From Victivallales bacterium (GTDB lineage Bacteria; Verrucomicrobiota; Lentisphaeria; Oligosphaerales; Oligosphaeraceae), in the NCBI GenBank assembly GCA_017543165.1, contig JAFYGL010000090.1, forward strand, positions 1 through 9,900: a stretch of 9,900 nt of DNA. The letters run 5' to 3'. Each line of letters starts with the position of its first letter. The first letter of the stretch is position 1. Shown piece by piece: positions 1 through 5,771 of the stretch. A program made the translations under genes and the position numbers. A model generated the notes under the pieces. It worked only from the letters and a program-made list of their open reading frames with translations, did no database searches and was not told the DNA's origin.

Positions 1-4
1 GACT

Positions 5-139
5 GGAAGGACGGGAAGGACGGGAAGGACGGGAAGGACGGGAAGGACGGGAAGGACGGGAAGGACGGGAAGGACGGGAAGGACGGGAAGGACGGGAAGG
101 ACGGAAAGGTCGGAAAGGACGGAAAGGACGGGAAGGAGA
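5..139. repeat. GGAAGGACG 9-bp tandem array
   Basis: Eleven perfect consecutive copies of GGAAGGACG run from 5 to 103. Three variants follow (GAAAGGTCG, then GAAAGGACG twice, 104-130), then a partial unit GGAAGGAGA (131-139). The array may extend left of the window, since it starts only 4 bases from the edge. The strand is almost all purine, with a GG or GGG run every few bases, so a G-quadruplex on this strand is conceivable. It is the left arm of a large inverted repeat with the array at 155-241. Degenerate units lie only at the loop-proximal end, which is common when arrays expand from one side. No direct repeat/unique-spacer alternation is present, so it is not CRISPR. Confidence 0.95.
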
Positions 140-154
140 GGTTTTGTTTTTTTA

Positions 155-241
155 CTCCTTCAAGTCCTTCAAGTCCTTCCCGTCCTTCCCGTCCTTCAAG
201 TCCTTCAAGTCCTTCAAGTCCTTCAAGTCCTTCAAGTCCTT
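155..241. repeat. CAAGTCCTT / CCCGTCCTT 9-bp tandem array (inverse arm)
   Basis: Nine units of nine bases run from 161 to 241: two CAAGTCCTT, two CCCGTCCTT, then five CAAGTCCTT. CTCCTT at 155-160 is a partial unit. CCCGTCCTT is the reverse complement of AAGGACGGG, the frame-shifted form of the unit at 5-103; CAAGTCCTT differs from it at two positions. The two arrays therefore face each other. GAAGGAG at 132-138 pairs exactly with CTCCTTC at 155-161, which leaves a 16-base T-rich loop. Function is unknown; it may be a structural intergenic repeat. It ends just before the stop codon TAG at 244-246 of the frame that reads through both arrays. Confidence 0.93.
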
Positions 242-271
242 TCTAGTTCATTTCTTCTGGCGAAAATGGCA

Positions 272-300
272 AAGACAATTATCTTACGCCAAAATATAAT
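272..300 (+). promoter_or_regulatory. Sigma-70-type promoter candidate for the sigma factor-kinase operon
   Basis: A perfect TATAAT lies at 295-300, with AAGACA (four of six matches to TTGACA) at 272-277 and a 17-base spacer. Transcription would start near 307, leaving only about 15 bases before the ATG at 322. There is no Shine-Dalgarno sequence in that short leader, so the first gene would be nearly leaderless. An imperfect inverted repeat, TGGCG at 258-262 with CGCCA at 287-291, straddles the -35 and spacer and could be an operator; this is inference. Confidence 0.55.
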
Positions 301-321
301 TCACTTGAAAACTACAACACC

Positions 322-897
322 ATGGCATATACGACGCGACCTTCATTGCTTGAGGCCCTGAAGAAGGGCGAGTTGATAGACTGGCTGGAATTCCAGGAGA
401 TGTACCGTCCACTTGTGCAGCTTCGCGCAAAGGACTACCAGCTGAATGCACAGGAGACGGAGGAGTTAATGCAGCAGGTGTTGCTGGACATCTTCCACGG
501 CTGCAAGACATTCCGCTACGATCCCGCCAAGGGGCGCTTCCGGGACTACATGCGCCTTCTCATATCCCGCAACTGCATTGACATCCAACGCAGGCATCAT
601 CCCAAGCTGCCAGAAGTGCCCAACGGGGATGTCTTGCTGGCGGGGCTGCCTGCCGAGGAGGACCAACACGCCTGGGATGAGGAATGGCGCCAGTTGCTTC
701 TTGAGCAGGCGAAGGCAATGTTGCGCAAGGAAGTGGAGCCTGCCACCTTTCTTGCATACGAGATGTACGCCGAGCAGAATCTCCCTGTCGGGCAGGTTGC
801 AAAATACCTGGACATGACAACGGCAAACGTCTATCTGGCCAAGTCCAGGTGCATGGAACGCCTCCAGCAGATAGTAAGGCAATTGGAAAGCGAGTGA
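322..897 (+). CDS. ECF-type RNA polymerase sigma factor (191 aa)
   Basis: Predicted to direct core RNA polymerase to a specific promoter set. Sigma region 2 spans about residues 25-92: the segment ETEELMQQVLLDIF (45-58) is the core-binding helix seen in ECF factors, and KGRFRDYMRLLISRNCIDIQRR (70-91) matches the region 2.3-2.4 pattern. A linker follows, and region 4 spans about 137-188, with a helix-turn-helix at 154-181 (LPVGQVAKYLDM...NVYLAKSRCMERL). The 191-aa length is normal for the family. No alternative in-frame start lies close upstream, and the ATG at 322 is preceded by a TATAAT but no clear ribosome binding site. The stop codon is one base before the start of the Ser/Thr kinase gene, so the two are co-transcribed. 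ECF factors encoded next to Ser/Thr kinases are a known planctomycete arrangement, in which the kinase is proposed to control the sigma factor. No anti-sigma factor is present. The pairing is visible; the control link is inferred. Confidence 0.85.
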   Translation: MAYTTRPSLLEALKKGELIDWLEFQEMYRPLVQLRAKDYQLNAQETEELMQQVLLDIFHGCKTFRYDPAKGRFRDYMRLLISRNCIDIQRRHHPKLPEVPNGDVLLAGLPAEEDQHAWDEEWRQLLLEQAKAMLRKEVEPATFLAYEMYAEQNLPVGQVAKYLDMTTANVYLAKSRCMERLQQIVRQLESE

Positions 898-898
898 C

Positions 899-3652
899 AT
901 GCAGCAGCCCATCTCCATATTTCCAGAAGGCATCGCAGGCTTCGAGCCAGTGGCGTTCTGCGGTTTTGGCGGCTATGGCTCGGTCTGGCTTGTAAAGGAT
1001 GAAACAGGCCGCCTCCATGCGTTGAAGGTCATTGACAAGGCCAGCCTCCAGGAAAAGGAAATGCAGGGACTTGAGGTTTCGTCCCGCATAACGGATTGCC
1101 CGAATCTCCTTCAGATACATTACATCGGCCATTATCCAGGCGGCATGTTCTACACAATGGAGCCAGGCGACAATGCAGGCGCCGCAGGCAAATACATGCC
1201 AGACACCTTGGCGCAGCGGCTTAATGCCGCCCCTGGAGGGCTGCCCCTGCAGGATGTGCGAAAACTGGCGCTGGACATGCTCAAGGCACTGCAAAAACTC
1301 CATGCCGCCAATCTTGTGCACAGGGACATCAAGCCAGAGAACATCATCTATGTCAACGGCGCGCCCAAACTGTCGGATTTAGGCTTGGTGCGTTCCTTGA
1401 GCATGACAGTTTCACTGGGAGGGACACTGGGCTTCATCCCGCCAGACCGCATTTGCCAATTCGCCAACGAGACGCAGCCCTCCCTGAAGGCGGAATGCGC
1501 GGACGACCTGTACGCGCTGGGGAAGGTGCTGTACTGCGCGTTGACGGGCAATTCGCCTGAACGATTCCCGTCCGTGCCGCCAGACAAAATGAAGGACGCC
1601 GAATTCAGGGCGTTTTTCAAGGTGCTGCTGTTCGCATGTGGCAACAGCCCCTGGCCTCACCGATTCCGCAGTGCTGATGAGTTCATTGCCGCAGTTGAGA
1701 CAGGGCGCATCCCTGATTTCAACCGCAAAAGGAATGCATGGCTGGTGTTGCTGGCCGTATTGCTGCTGGTGGCTTTTGGCGGCGGCTATGCCTTGCATCG
1801 TCATCTTTCAGCCAGGGAGGCCGCGCGGGCGGAGCAGCAAGCCGCATTCAGCAACGAGTATGGGCGTTGGCAGGCGATGCTAAGGCAACTGCGGCTTCAG
1901 GTGCCAGAACAGATTATTGGCGAGGTGGAGGCATCTCTTTCCGCGGCCAAGGGCAAGTCCGAAATCGGTGAGCCAGGCGCTGCCAATGAGATATTGGCGC
2001 AATTGAGGGCAAGGCTTGAGGATTTGGCGCAGAGGAACATTCCGCGCAACGAGGCAGTGGATTTCCAGGGTACTGCGGCATTGTTCAGTTATATCTCGTC
2101 GCCTTTGTGCACCAGGTTCCTTCCTAAGGAACAGCAGGCGGAGCTGCTGAAGCAGGCAAGTGAGGCGGCGGAGAAAGTGGCTCCTCTTCCAGATGCGGCA
2201 CGCCTGGGAATGGCAATCCATGAATCATCTGGCACTATCCCCAAGCTGCAATTCGTGCCGCCTGGGAAATATCATTCCATAATCACAGGCAAAATAGAGG
2301 AAATCAAGGAGCCGTGTTGGATGGTCGAAAGGGAAGTCAGCAATGACAACTACATGTACTATATGAAATACGTGCCGTCCCTGAACACCTCCTCTGGCTC
2401 CATGCCCGTTGCGAACATGGGGTGGTATGACATCCTCCACTACAGCTACATTGCAAACAGGTCATACGGACGCTACTTCCTGGCTCCACCAGGATATGCC
2501 TTGCGGCCTCCTACCGAAGCCGAATGGGAATATGCGGCGCAGGGTGGCTGGGCAGGCAACATTCCTGACACTGTGTTCAGCACCATTTCCGTGTATGACG
2601 AAAGGCTCAAGCCCAATGAACTAAAGCTTTACGGCGTCTATGACAATGGCAGCGAGTTCGCCATTGTCGGCAGTGCCGACGATGTCAAGGGCATAAGCAT
2701 ACTTGCTGGAAAAAGCAAGTTCAAGCGCACTGTGCTGAAGCGCAACTTCATGAACATGTCCAAGACCTCGTTTCGTCTGGTTCTGGCCCCTACGCCGAAG
2801 GACTTTTTTGAGAGGGAGGTGTCAAAGAAGCCAGTGGAAATCAGGCATGCCGAACTGAACGGGCGTCATTTTGCGGGGCTGGGCTCCTTTGACGCGGCCA
2901 TGAGTTTCAGCCAGGCGCGGATATTGGCCGAATCTCTTGGCGCAAGGCTTGCGGAACCTGCCAGCAATGAGGAATGGAGCAAACTGTTCAAGGCACTTGA
3001 AATCATCCCTGCATTCCCCGCCTTCGTCGGCGCGCAGTGGAAGGACAACGCGTGGCGGCGCCTGTCCGACGGCAAGCCAATCGGCTTAGGCAATATTCCC
3101 ATCGCGCCTGATGACGAGAGGATTGCATTGGCAGGGACGCCCAAGAACTTCAATCCAATCAAGTGTGACACCCAGAGACCCACCATCTTCTTCGAGTGGG
3201 ATGGCGAAGAGGCGTATTTGCGCAGGGGCGACATCTGGAAAAAGGGTGCGTCGCCAATTGTCGAAAGGCGCTTCTCCGCAGGCGGGCGGCATTTCGCATT
3301 GATTCATATTGTCATTATTGCCACGGATGCCGTGGAGGGGCTGTGCGACTTTGCAGGCGTGGAGGTGGCGCAGCTCCACGAGGAGGAAGTGCGGCAGGCA
3401 GTAGTCAAGGCCTTGGCTGACTTAGGGGAGCCAGTGATTGTCGGCGCACGCTTTAATTGCGACAATTGGCGCTGGTTGAATGGCAAGCCAGTTGCATTGA
3501 CCAGGGATGTTCAGCCTCTGGATAAGTATATAAACAAGCCATTCTCACATTCCCTGTATATGCTGGCATTGCATGAAGGCAAATATGTGGCTGTTTCCAA
3601 TGCAGCTTATATGCTTGTGGAAACCAGGGACGGGGATTTCATTGAAAAATGA
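899..3652 (+). CDS. Transmembrane Ser/Thr protein kinase with FGE-like and C-type-lectin-like C-terminal modules (917 aa)
   Basis: Residues about 15-270 form a Hanks-type kinase: glycine-rich loop GFGGYGSV (22-29), ATP lysine in ALKVI (K43), catalytic loop HRDIKPEN (141-148), metal-binding motif DLG instead of DFG (160-162), and GTLGFIPPD (175-183) in the activation-segment position. All catalytic residues are present, so it should be active. A single membrane helix lies at about 279-299, followed by a charged, probably coiled-coil stretch (303-380). Residues about 446-630 resemble the FGE/sulfatase-modifying (SUMF1-like) fold: FVPPGKY, EVSNDNYMYYM, GWYDILHYSY, RPPTEAEWEYAAQGG (536-550) and FRLVLAP. 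Two tandem C-type-lectin-like segments follow (about 651-767 and 790-900), each with GRHFA, a VGA strand and a W..L..GKP motif. The kinase faces the cytoplasm and the tail faces outward, so it may sense an envelope or extracellular ligand. The lectin-like assignment is by eye from motifs. The gene starts one base after the sigma factor's stop codon, suggesting translational coupling. Confidence 0.85.
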   Translation: MQQPISIFPEGIAGFEPVAFCGFGGYGSVWLVKDETGRLHALKVIDKASLQEKEMQGLEVSSRITDCPNLLQIHYIGHYPGGMFYTMEPGDNAGAAGKYMPDTLAQRLNAAPGGLPLQDVRKLALDMLKALQKLHAANLVHRDIKPENIIYVNGAPKLSDLGLVRSLSMTVSLGGTLGFIPPDRICQFANETQPSLKAECADDLYALGKVLYCALTGNSPERFPSVPPDKMKDAEFRAFFKVLLFACGNSPWPHRFRSADEFIAAVETGRIPDFNRKRNAWLVLLAVLLLVAFGGGYALHRHLSAREAARAEQQAAFSNEYGRWQAMLRQLRLQVPEQIIGEVEASLSAAKGKSEIGEPGAANEILAQLRARLEDLAQRNIPRNEAVDFQGTAALFSYISSPLCTRFLPKEQQAELLKQASEAAEKVAPLPDAARLGMAIHESSGTIPKLQFVPPGKYHSIITGKIEEIKEPCWMVEREVSNDNYMYYMKYVPSLNTSSGSMPVANMGWYDILHYSYIANRSYGRYFLAPPGYALRPPTEAEWEYAAQGGWAGNIPDTVFSTISVYDERLKPNELKLYGVYDNGSEFAIVGSADDVKGISILAGKSKFKRTVLKRNFMNMSKTSFRLVLAPTPKDFFEREVSKKPVEIRHAELNGRHFAGLGSFDAAMSFSQARILAESLGARLAEPASNEEWSKLFKALEIIPAFPAFVGAQWKDNAWRRLSDGKPIGLGNIPIAPDDERIALAGTPKNFNPIKCDTQRPTIFFEWDGEEAYLRRGDIWKKGASPIVERRFSAGGRHFALIHIVIIATDAVEGLCDFAGVEVAQLHEEEVRQAVVKALADLGEPVIVGARFNCDNWRWLNGKPVALTRDVQPLDKYINKPFSHSLYMLALHEGKYVAVSNAAYMLVETRDGDFIEK

Positions 3653-3653
3653 T

Positions 3654-3681
3654 GTGCCTGGGATGGGGCTCCCATGTGCAC
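3654..3681 (+). other. Weak stem-loop after the kinase gene
   Basis: GTGC (3654-3657) and TGGGA (3659-3663) pair with TCCCA (3670-3674) and GCAC (3678-3681), giving a bulged hairpin two bases after the kinase stop. There is no T-tract, so an intrinsic terminator is not supported; it could slow exonucleases or do nothing. Confidence 0.25.
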
Positions 3682-3727
3682 ACGAAATAAAATTTGGGGC
3701 TTGCTGTGTGGAAATAATGAACAAATG

Positions 3728-3736
3728 TGTTATATT
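3728..3736 (+). promoter_or_regulatory. Extended -10 promoter candidate for the small basic protein gene
   Basis: TGTTATATT fits the extended -10 pattern TGnTATAAT with one mismatch. No good -35 lies 16-18 bases upstream. An alternative pair is TTGAAT (3742-3747) with TATAAA (3763-3768), spaced 15 bases. The 3653-3792 region is AT-richer than the flanking genes, and the kinase and small gene are 140 bases apart, so an independent promoter here is likely even if the exact boxes are uncertain. Confidence 0.35.
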
Positions 3737-3792
3737 GCGCGTTGAATTTTTGTTACGATGAATATAAACTGAAAGAGAATGGGAGCAGAATA

Positions 3793-4011
3793 ATGGCAAC
3801 TAGTACATTCCGCAACAAGAACAAAGTACGTCCTATCAAGCAGGGTGCGGCAAAGCGCCAGCGCATCAAGGCACAGAAGAAGCGCCTGGTGGCACTGGGT
3901 GTGGATGCGGCCACAGTTGAAGGCATGCAGTCAGACCAGCTTCGCCTTTTGCTCAAGCGTCCGAAAGTGACGGCCATGGCAGCAGCAAAGATGGCTGAAG
4001 AGGAAAAATAA
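3793..4011 (+). CDS. Small, strongly basic protein, possibly the PVC-type small basic protein (72 aa)
   Basis: The start ATG at 3793 is preceded by GGGAG (3781-3785), well spaced at 7 bases. An in-frame ATG at 3727 would add 22 residues but overlaps the promoter region and is not favoured. Residues 7-35 are packed with Lys and Arg (RNKNKVRP, GAAKRQRIKAQKKR), followed by a predicted helix (QSDQLRLLLKRPK, 46-58) and an Ala-rich, acidic end (AMAAAKMAEEEK). There are no Cys residues, signal peptide or membrane segment, which suggests a cytoplasmic nucleic-acid- or ribosome-associated protein. Small basic proteins have been described as a signature of the PVC superphylum, and the GAAKR segment recalls them, but this is a tentative comparison. 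It could instead be a lineage-specific ribosome-associated protein. It stands alone between its own promoter region and a strong terminator, a layout typical of a well-expressed single gene. Confidence 0.75.
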   Translation: MATSTFRNKNKVRPIKQGAAKRQRIKAQKKRLVALGVDAATVEGMQSDQLRLLLKRPKVTAMAAAKMAEEEK

Positions 4012-4044
4012 AATAATTTCCGCGTCTCCGATTGGAGAAAAGTT

Positions 4045-4080
4045 AAAGGCGCAGTATCTTTTGGGTACTGCGCCTTTTTT
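4045..4080 (+). terminator. Strong Rho-independent terminator
   Basis: GGCGCAGTA (4048-4056) pairs perfectly with TACTGCGCC (4066-4074) over nine bases around a 9-base loop, followed by six T at 4075-4080. The AAA before the stem can pair with the first T residues. It lies 33 bases after the stop of the small basic protein gene. A smaller local hairpin, TCTCC/GGAGA (4025-4038), precedes it. Confidence 0.92.
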
Positions 4081-4226
4081 GTTGTCAGTGGGCAATCGGA
4101 GAAGCGGGGCTTCAGCCCCGCGCTTGGACGTTGGGTGTTTGCGGCAAAAAGCCGCGGAGAGGGTGGCGGCTGTAAACGCGGCGATTTTATCGCCGCGCAC
4201 AGAACTGTCCACAGTCCACTGACAAC
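4081..4226. mobile_element. MITE-like / palindromic intergenic element with 11-bp terminal inverted repeats
   Basis: GTTGTCAGTGG (4081-4091) is the exact reverse complement of CCACTGACAAC (4216-4226), bounding a 146-bp element with no credible ORF. Inside are three perfect GC-rich hairpins: GCGGGGC-TTCA-GCCCCGC (4104-4121), GCGGC-AAAAA-GCCGC (4141-4155) and CGCGGCGAT-TTT-ATCGCCGCG (4177-4197). The third is flanked by CTGT (4170-4173) and ACAG (4199-4202), which can lengthen the stem. The right end continues inward as ACTGTCCACAGT, the same GTGGACTGT motif (reverse strand) that builds the repeat at 5770-5851. No target-site duplication is obvious. The left end starts at the base after the terminator T-tract. 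It could be a non-autonomous mobile element, a REP-like repeat or a structured intergenic RNA. Confidence 0.6.
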
Positions 4227-4246
4227 TAGACGAATAGAATTAACTT
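4219..4246 (+). promoter_or_regulatory. Weak promoter candidate for the nuclease operon
   Basis: CTGACA (4219-4224, five of six matches to TTGACA) is followed after 16 bases by TAACTT (4241-4246), a poor -10. The -35 lies within the right inverted repeat of the 4081-4226 element, so that element may supply part of the promoter. TAACTTAA also occurs before murE, at 5821-5828. Low confidence. Confidence 0.2.
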
Positions 4247-4266
4247 AAATAAGAAGAGAGAGAAAA

Positions 4267-4770
4267 ATGAAGAGCATTTGGATTGCATTGTTTGGTATCA
4301 TCTGCTGCGTTGGTTTGTTTGCGGATACATTGAATGGCTATGTGGTTGGAGTGAGCGACGGGGATACTGTGAAGGTGCTTGATGCGGGTAAGAAGCAGCA
4401 CAGGATACGTCTGCTGGGCATAGACGCGCCTGAGAGCAACCAGGCATTTGGCCAGAAGTCCAAGCAGTATTTGTCATCGTTGATATTCAACAAGAACGTG
4501 AGCATTACATATAAGGAGAAAGATCAGTATGGCCGCATACTTGGCACCATATTCTATGAGAACGAGAACATAAATCTTAAGATGGTGCAGGCTGGCTTGG
4601 CGTGGCATTATGTGTATTTTGCCAAGGACAACAAGGAGCTTGCCGAGGCTGAGGCGGCAGCCCGCAAGGAGAAACTGGGGCTTTGGAAAGATCCCAATCC
4701 CATGCCGCCATGGGACTTCAGAAGGCAGAAAAGGAACAACAGCAAGAAGAAGCAGTTCAAGGGGGAATAG
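4267..4770 (+). CDS. Exported thermonuclease-like (staphylococcal nuclease fold) protein (167 aa)
   Basis: Predicted to be a calcium-dependent DNA/RNA-cleaving enzyme outside the cytoplasm. Residues 1-19 are a signal peptide (short Lys-containing start, hydrophobic core IWIALFGIICCVGLF, likely cleavage after A19). The SNase domain spans about 20-142. By spacing, the classical catalytic and metal residues are all present: D31 and D33 in SDGDTV, R48, D53 and E56 in RLLGIDAPE, and R90 in DQYGR. NLKMVQAGLAWHY (103-115) and GLWKDPNPMPPWDFR (138-152) are further family motifs. The tail (153-167) is rich in Lys and Arg. The start ATG follows a purine-rich AAGAAGAGAGAG stretch. Two bases separate it from the next gene, so they form an operon. 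Whether it scavenges nucleic acid or has another envelope role cannot be told from sequence. Confidence 0.9.
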   Translation: MKSIWIALFGIICCVGLFADTLNGYVVGVSDGDTVKVLDAGKKQHRIRLLGIDAPESNQAFGQKSKQYLSSLIFNKNVSITYKEKDQYGRILGTIFYENENINLKMVQAGLAWHYVYFAKDNKELAEAEAAARKEKLGLWKDPNPMPPWDFRRQKRNNSKKKQFKGE

Positions 4771-4772
4771 CA

Positions 4773-5771
4773 ATGGCTGTAATGACTTTGCAGGAAGCGG
4801 CTGAATGGGCGCGGCAATTGCAGGCCAGCGGCAAGACGCTGGCCGTCACAAACGGCGCGTTTGATTTGCTGCACCGCGGGCATGTGGAATACCTGAACGC
4901 CGCCGCAGCCACTGCGGATTGCCTGCTGGTGGCGATGAACAGCGATGCCTCCGTGAGAATACTCAAGGGGCCAGAGCGCCCGATTGTATGCCAGGAGGAC
5001 AGGGCGTACTTGCTTGACGCGCTGGAATGCGTCAGCGCAGTGACCATGTTCGACGAGCCAAAGGCGTGCGAGGTGTTTCGCGTGATACATCCTGACGTGT
5101 ATGTGAAGGGTGGCGATTATACCGAGGACAGCCTGGACCGCGAAGAGCATGCATTGCTTGCCTCGGCAGGAGCCAAGTTTGTGTTCATACCATTTGTGCA
5201 AGGACGCTCCACCACATCCGTCATAAAGCAGATACGCACAGGCTCCACTGGTCCCGCTGTGGACAGGGGCATTGTGCCTTTGCTGTCCAGGCGCAGTGTG
5301 CGTCGTTTCCAGTTGCGCCCAGTTGGGGACGAACTTCTGCGCTCCCTGCTGGCGGCAGGCGGCGCGGCTCCTTCCGCTTGCAGGAAGGACCCCTGGCATT
5401 TTGTTGTCATTAAGGACAAGTTGGCGCAATTGGCGGCTTGCCTGCCCAATGGCGGCTTTTTGAAGGATGCGCCATTGGGCATAGTCGTGTGCGGGGATTT
5501 GGGGAAGGCGCATGGCGGCGAGTTGTCATATTTGCTTCAGGATTGCTCTGCGGCGGTGATGAACATATTGCATGCCGCTAATATGCTGGGGCTTGGCGCC
5601 TGCTGGCTGGGGATACACCCCCGCCAGGAAAGGATTGAAAAGGTGTCCACCTTGCTGGACCTGCCTTCTGGCGTGCTTCCGATTGCAGGCATCGCCCTTG
5701 GCTGGCCAGGCGAAAACCCGCCTCCGCAGACCAGGCTTCAGGACAGCATGGTGCACTACGAGACATTTTAG
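4773..5771 (+). CDS. Fusion: D-glycero-beta-D-manno-heptose 1-phosphate adenylyltransferase (RfaE2/HldE C-terminal type) + nitroreductase-family domain (332 aa)
   Basis: Residues about 1-155 are a cytidylyltransferase-fold enzyme of the RfaE2 type, which makes ADP-heptose for lipopolysaccharide core. Visible are TNGAFDLLHRGHVEYL (26-41, with HxGH at 34-37), NSDASVRILKGPERPI (56-71), DVYVKGGDY (108-116) and GRSTTSVI (144-151). These match the family along its whole usual length of about 160. After a short linker, residues about 165-332 are a nitroreductase-like flavin domain: LSRRSVRRF (171-179), PSACRKDPWHFVVI (200-213), DCSAAVMNILHAANMLGLGACW (257-278) and LPIAGIALGWPGE (302-314). The frame runs uninterrupted across both parts. 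The ATG at 4773 has GGGGGA (4761-4766) at good spacing; an upstream in-frame ATG at 4683 lies inside the nuclease gene and is not favoured. The heptose kinase half is not nearby. The redox domain's substrate is unknown. Confidence 0.88.
   Translation: MAVMTLQEAAEWARQLQASGKTLAVTNGAFDLLHRGHVEYLNAAAATADCLLVAMNSDASVRILKGPERPIVCQEDRAYLLDALECVSAVTMFDEPKACEVFRVIHPDVYVKGGDYTEDSLDREEHALLASAGAKFVFIPFVQGRSTTSVIKQIRTGSTGPAVDRGIVPLLSRRSVRRFQLRPVGDELLRSLLAAGGAAPSACRKDPWHFVVIKDKLAQLAACLPNGGFLKDAPLGIVVCGDLGKAHGGELSYLLQDCSAAVMNILHAANMLGLGACWLGIHPRQERIEKVSTLLDLPSGVLPIAGIALGWPGENPPPQTRLQDSMVHYETF

Noticed and set aside
5..241. CRISPR array
   Set aside because: Units are 9 bases with no unique spacers; this is a simple tandem array and its inverse, not a repeat-spacer structure.
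560..1321. Long reverse-strand ORF of 253 codons
   Set aside because: It overlaps the sigma factor and kinase genes antisense, has no family motifs, and reflects GC-biased codon positions of the forward genes.
899..3652. Diversity-generating retroelement target (lectin-fold C-terminus)
   Set aside because: Lectin-fold tails are typical DGR targets, but no reverse transcriptase, template repeat or adenine-biased variable repeat is visible in the window.
3727..3792. Longer N-terminus for the small basic protein (ATG at 3727)
   Set aside because: The extra segment overlaps the AT-rich promoter region and lacks a Shine-Dalgarno, whereas ATG 3793 has GGGAG 7 bases upstream.
4683..4772. Longer N-terminus for the fusion enzyme (ATG at 4683)
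   Set aside because: It lies within the nuclease coding sequence and adds Gln/Lys-rich residues not typical of RfaE2; ATG 4773 has GGGGGA upstream.
4608..5513. Reverse-strand ORF of 301 codons
   Set aside because: It lies antisense to the nuclease and fusion genes, both of which have full family motifs; the reverse translation is Cys/His/Gln-rich with no recognisable domain.
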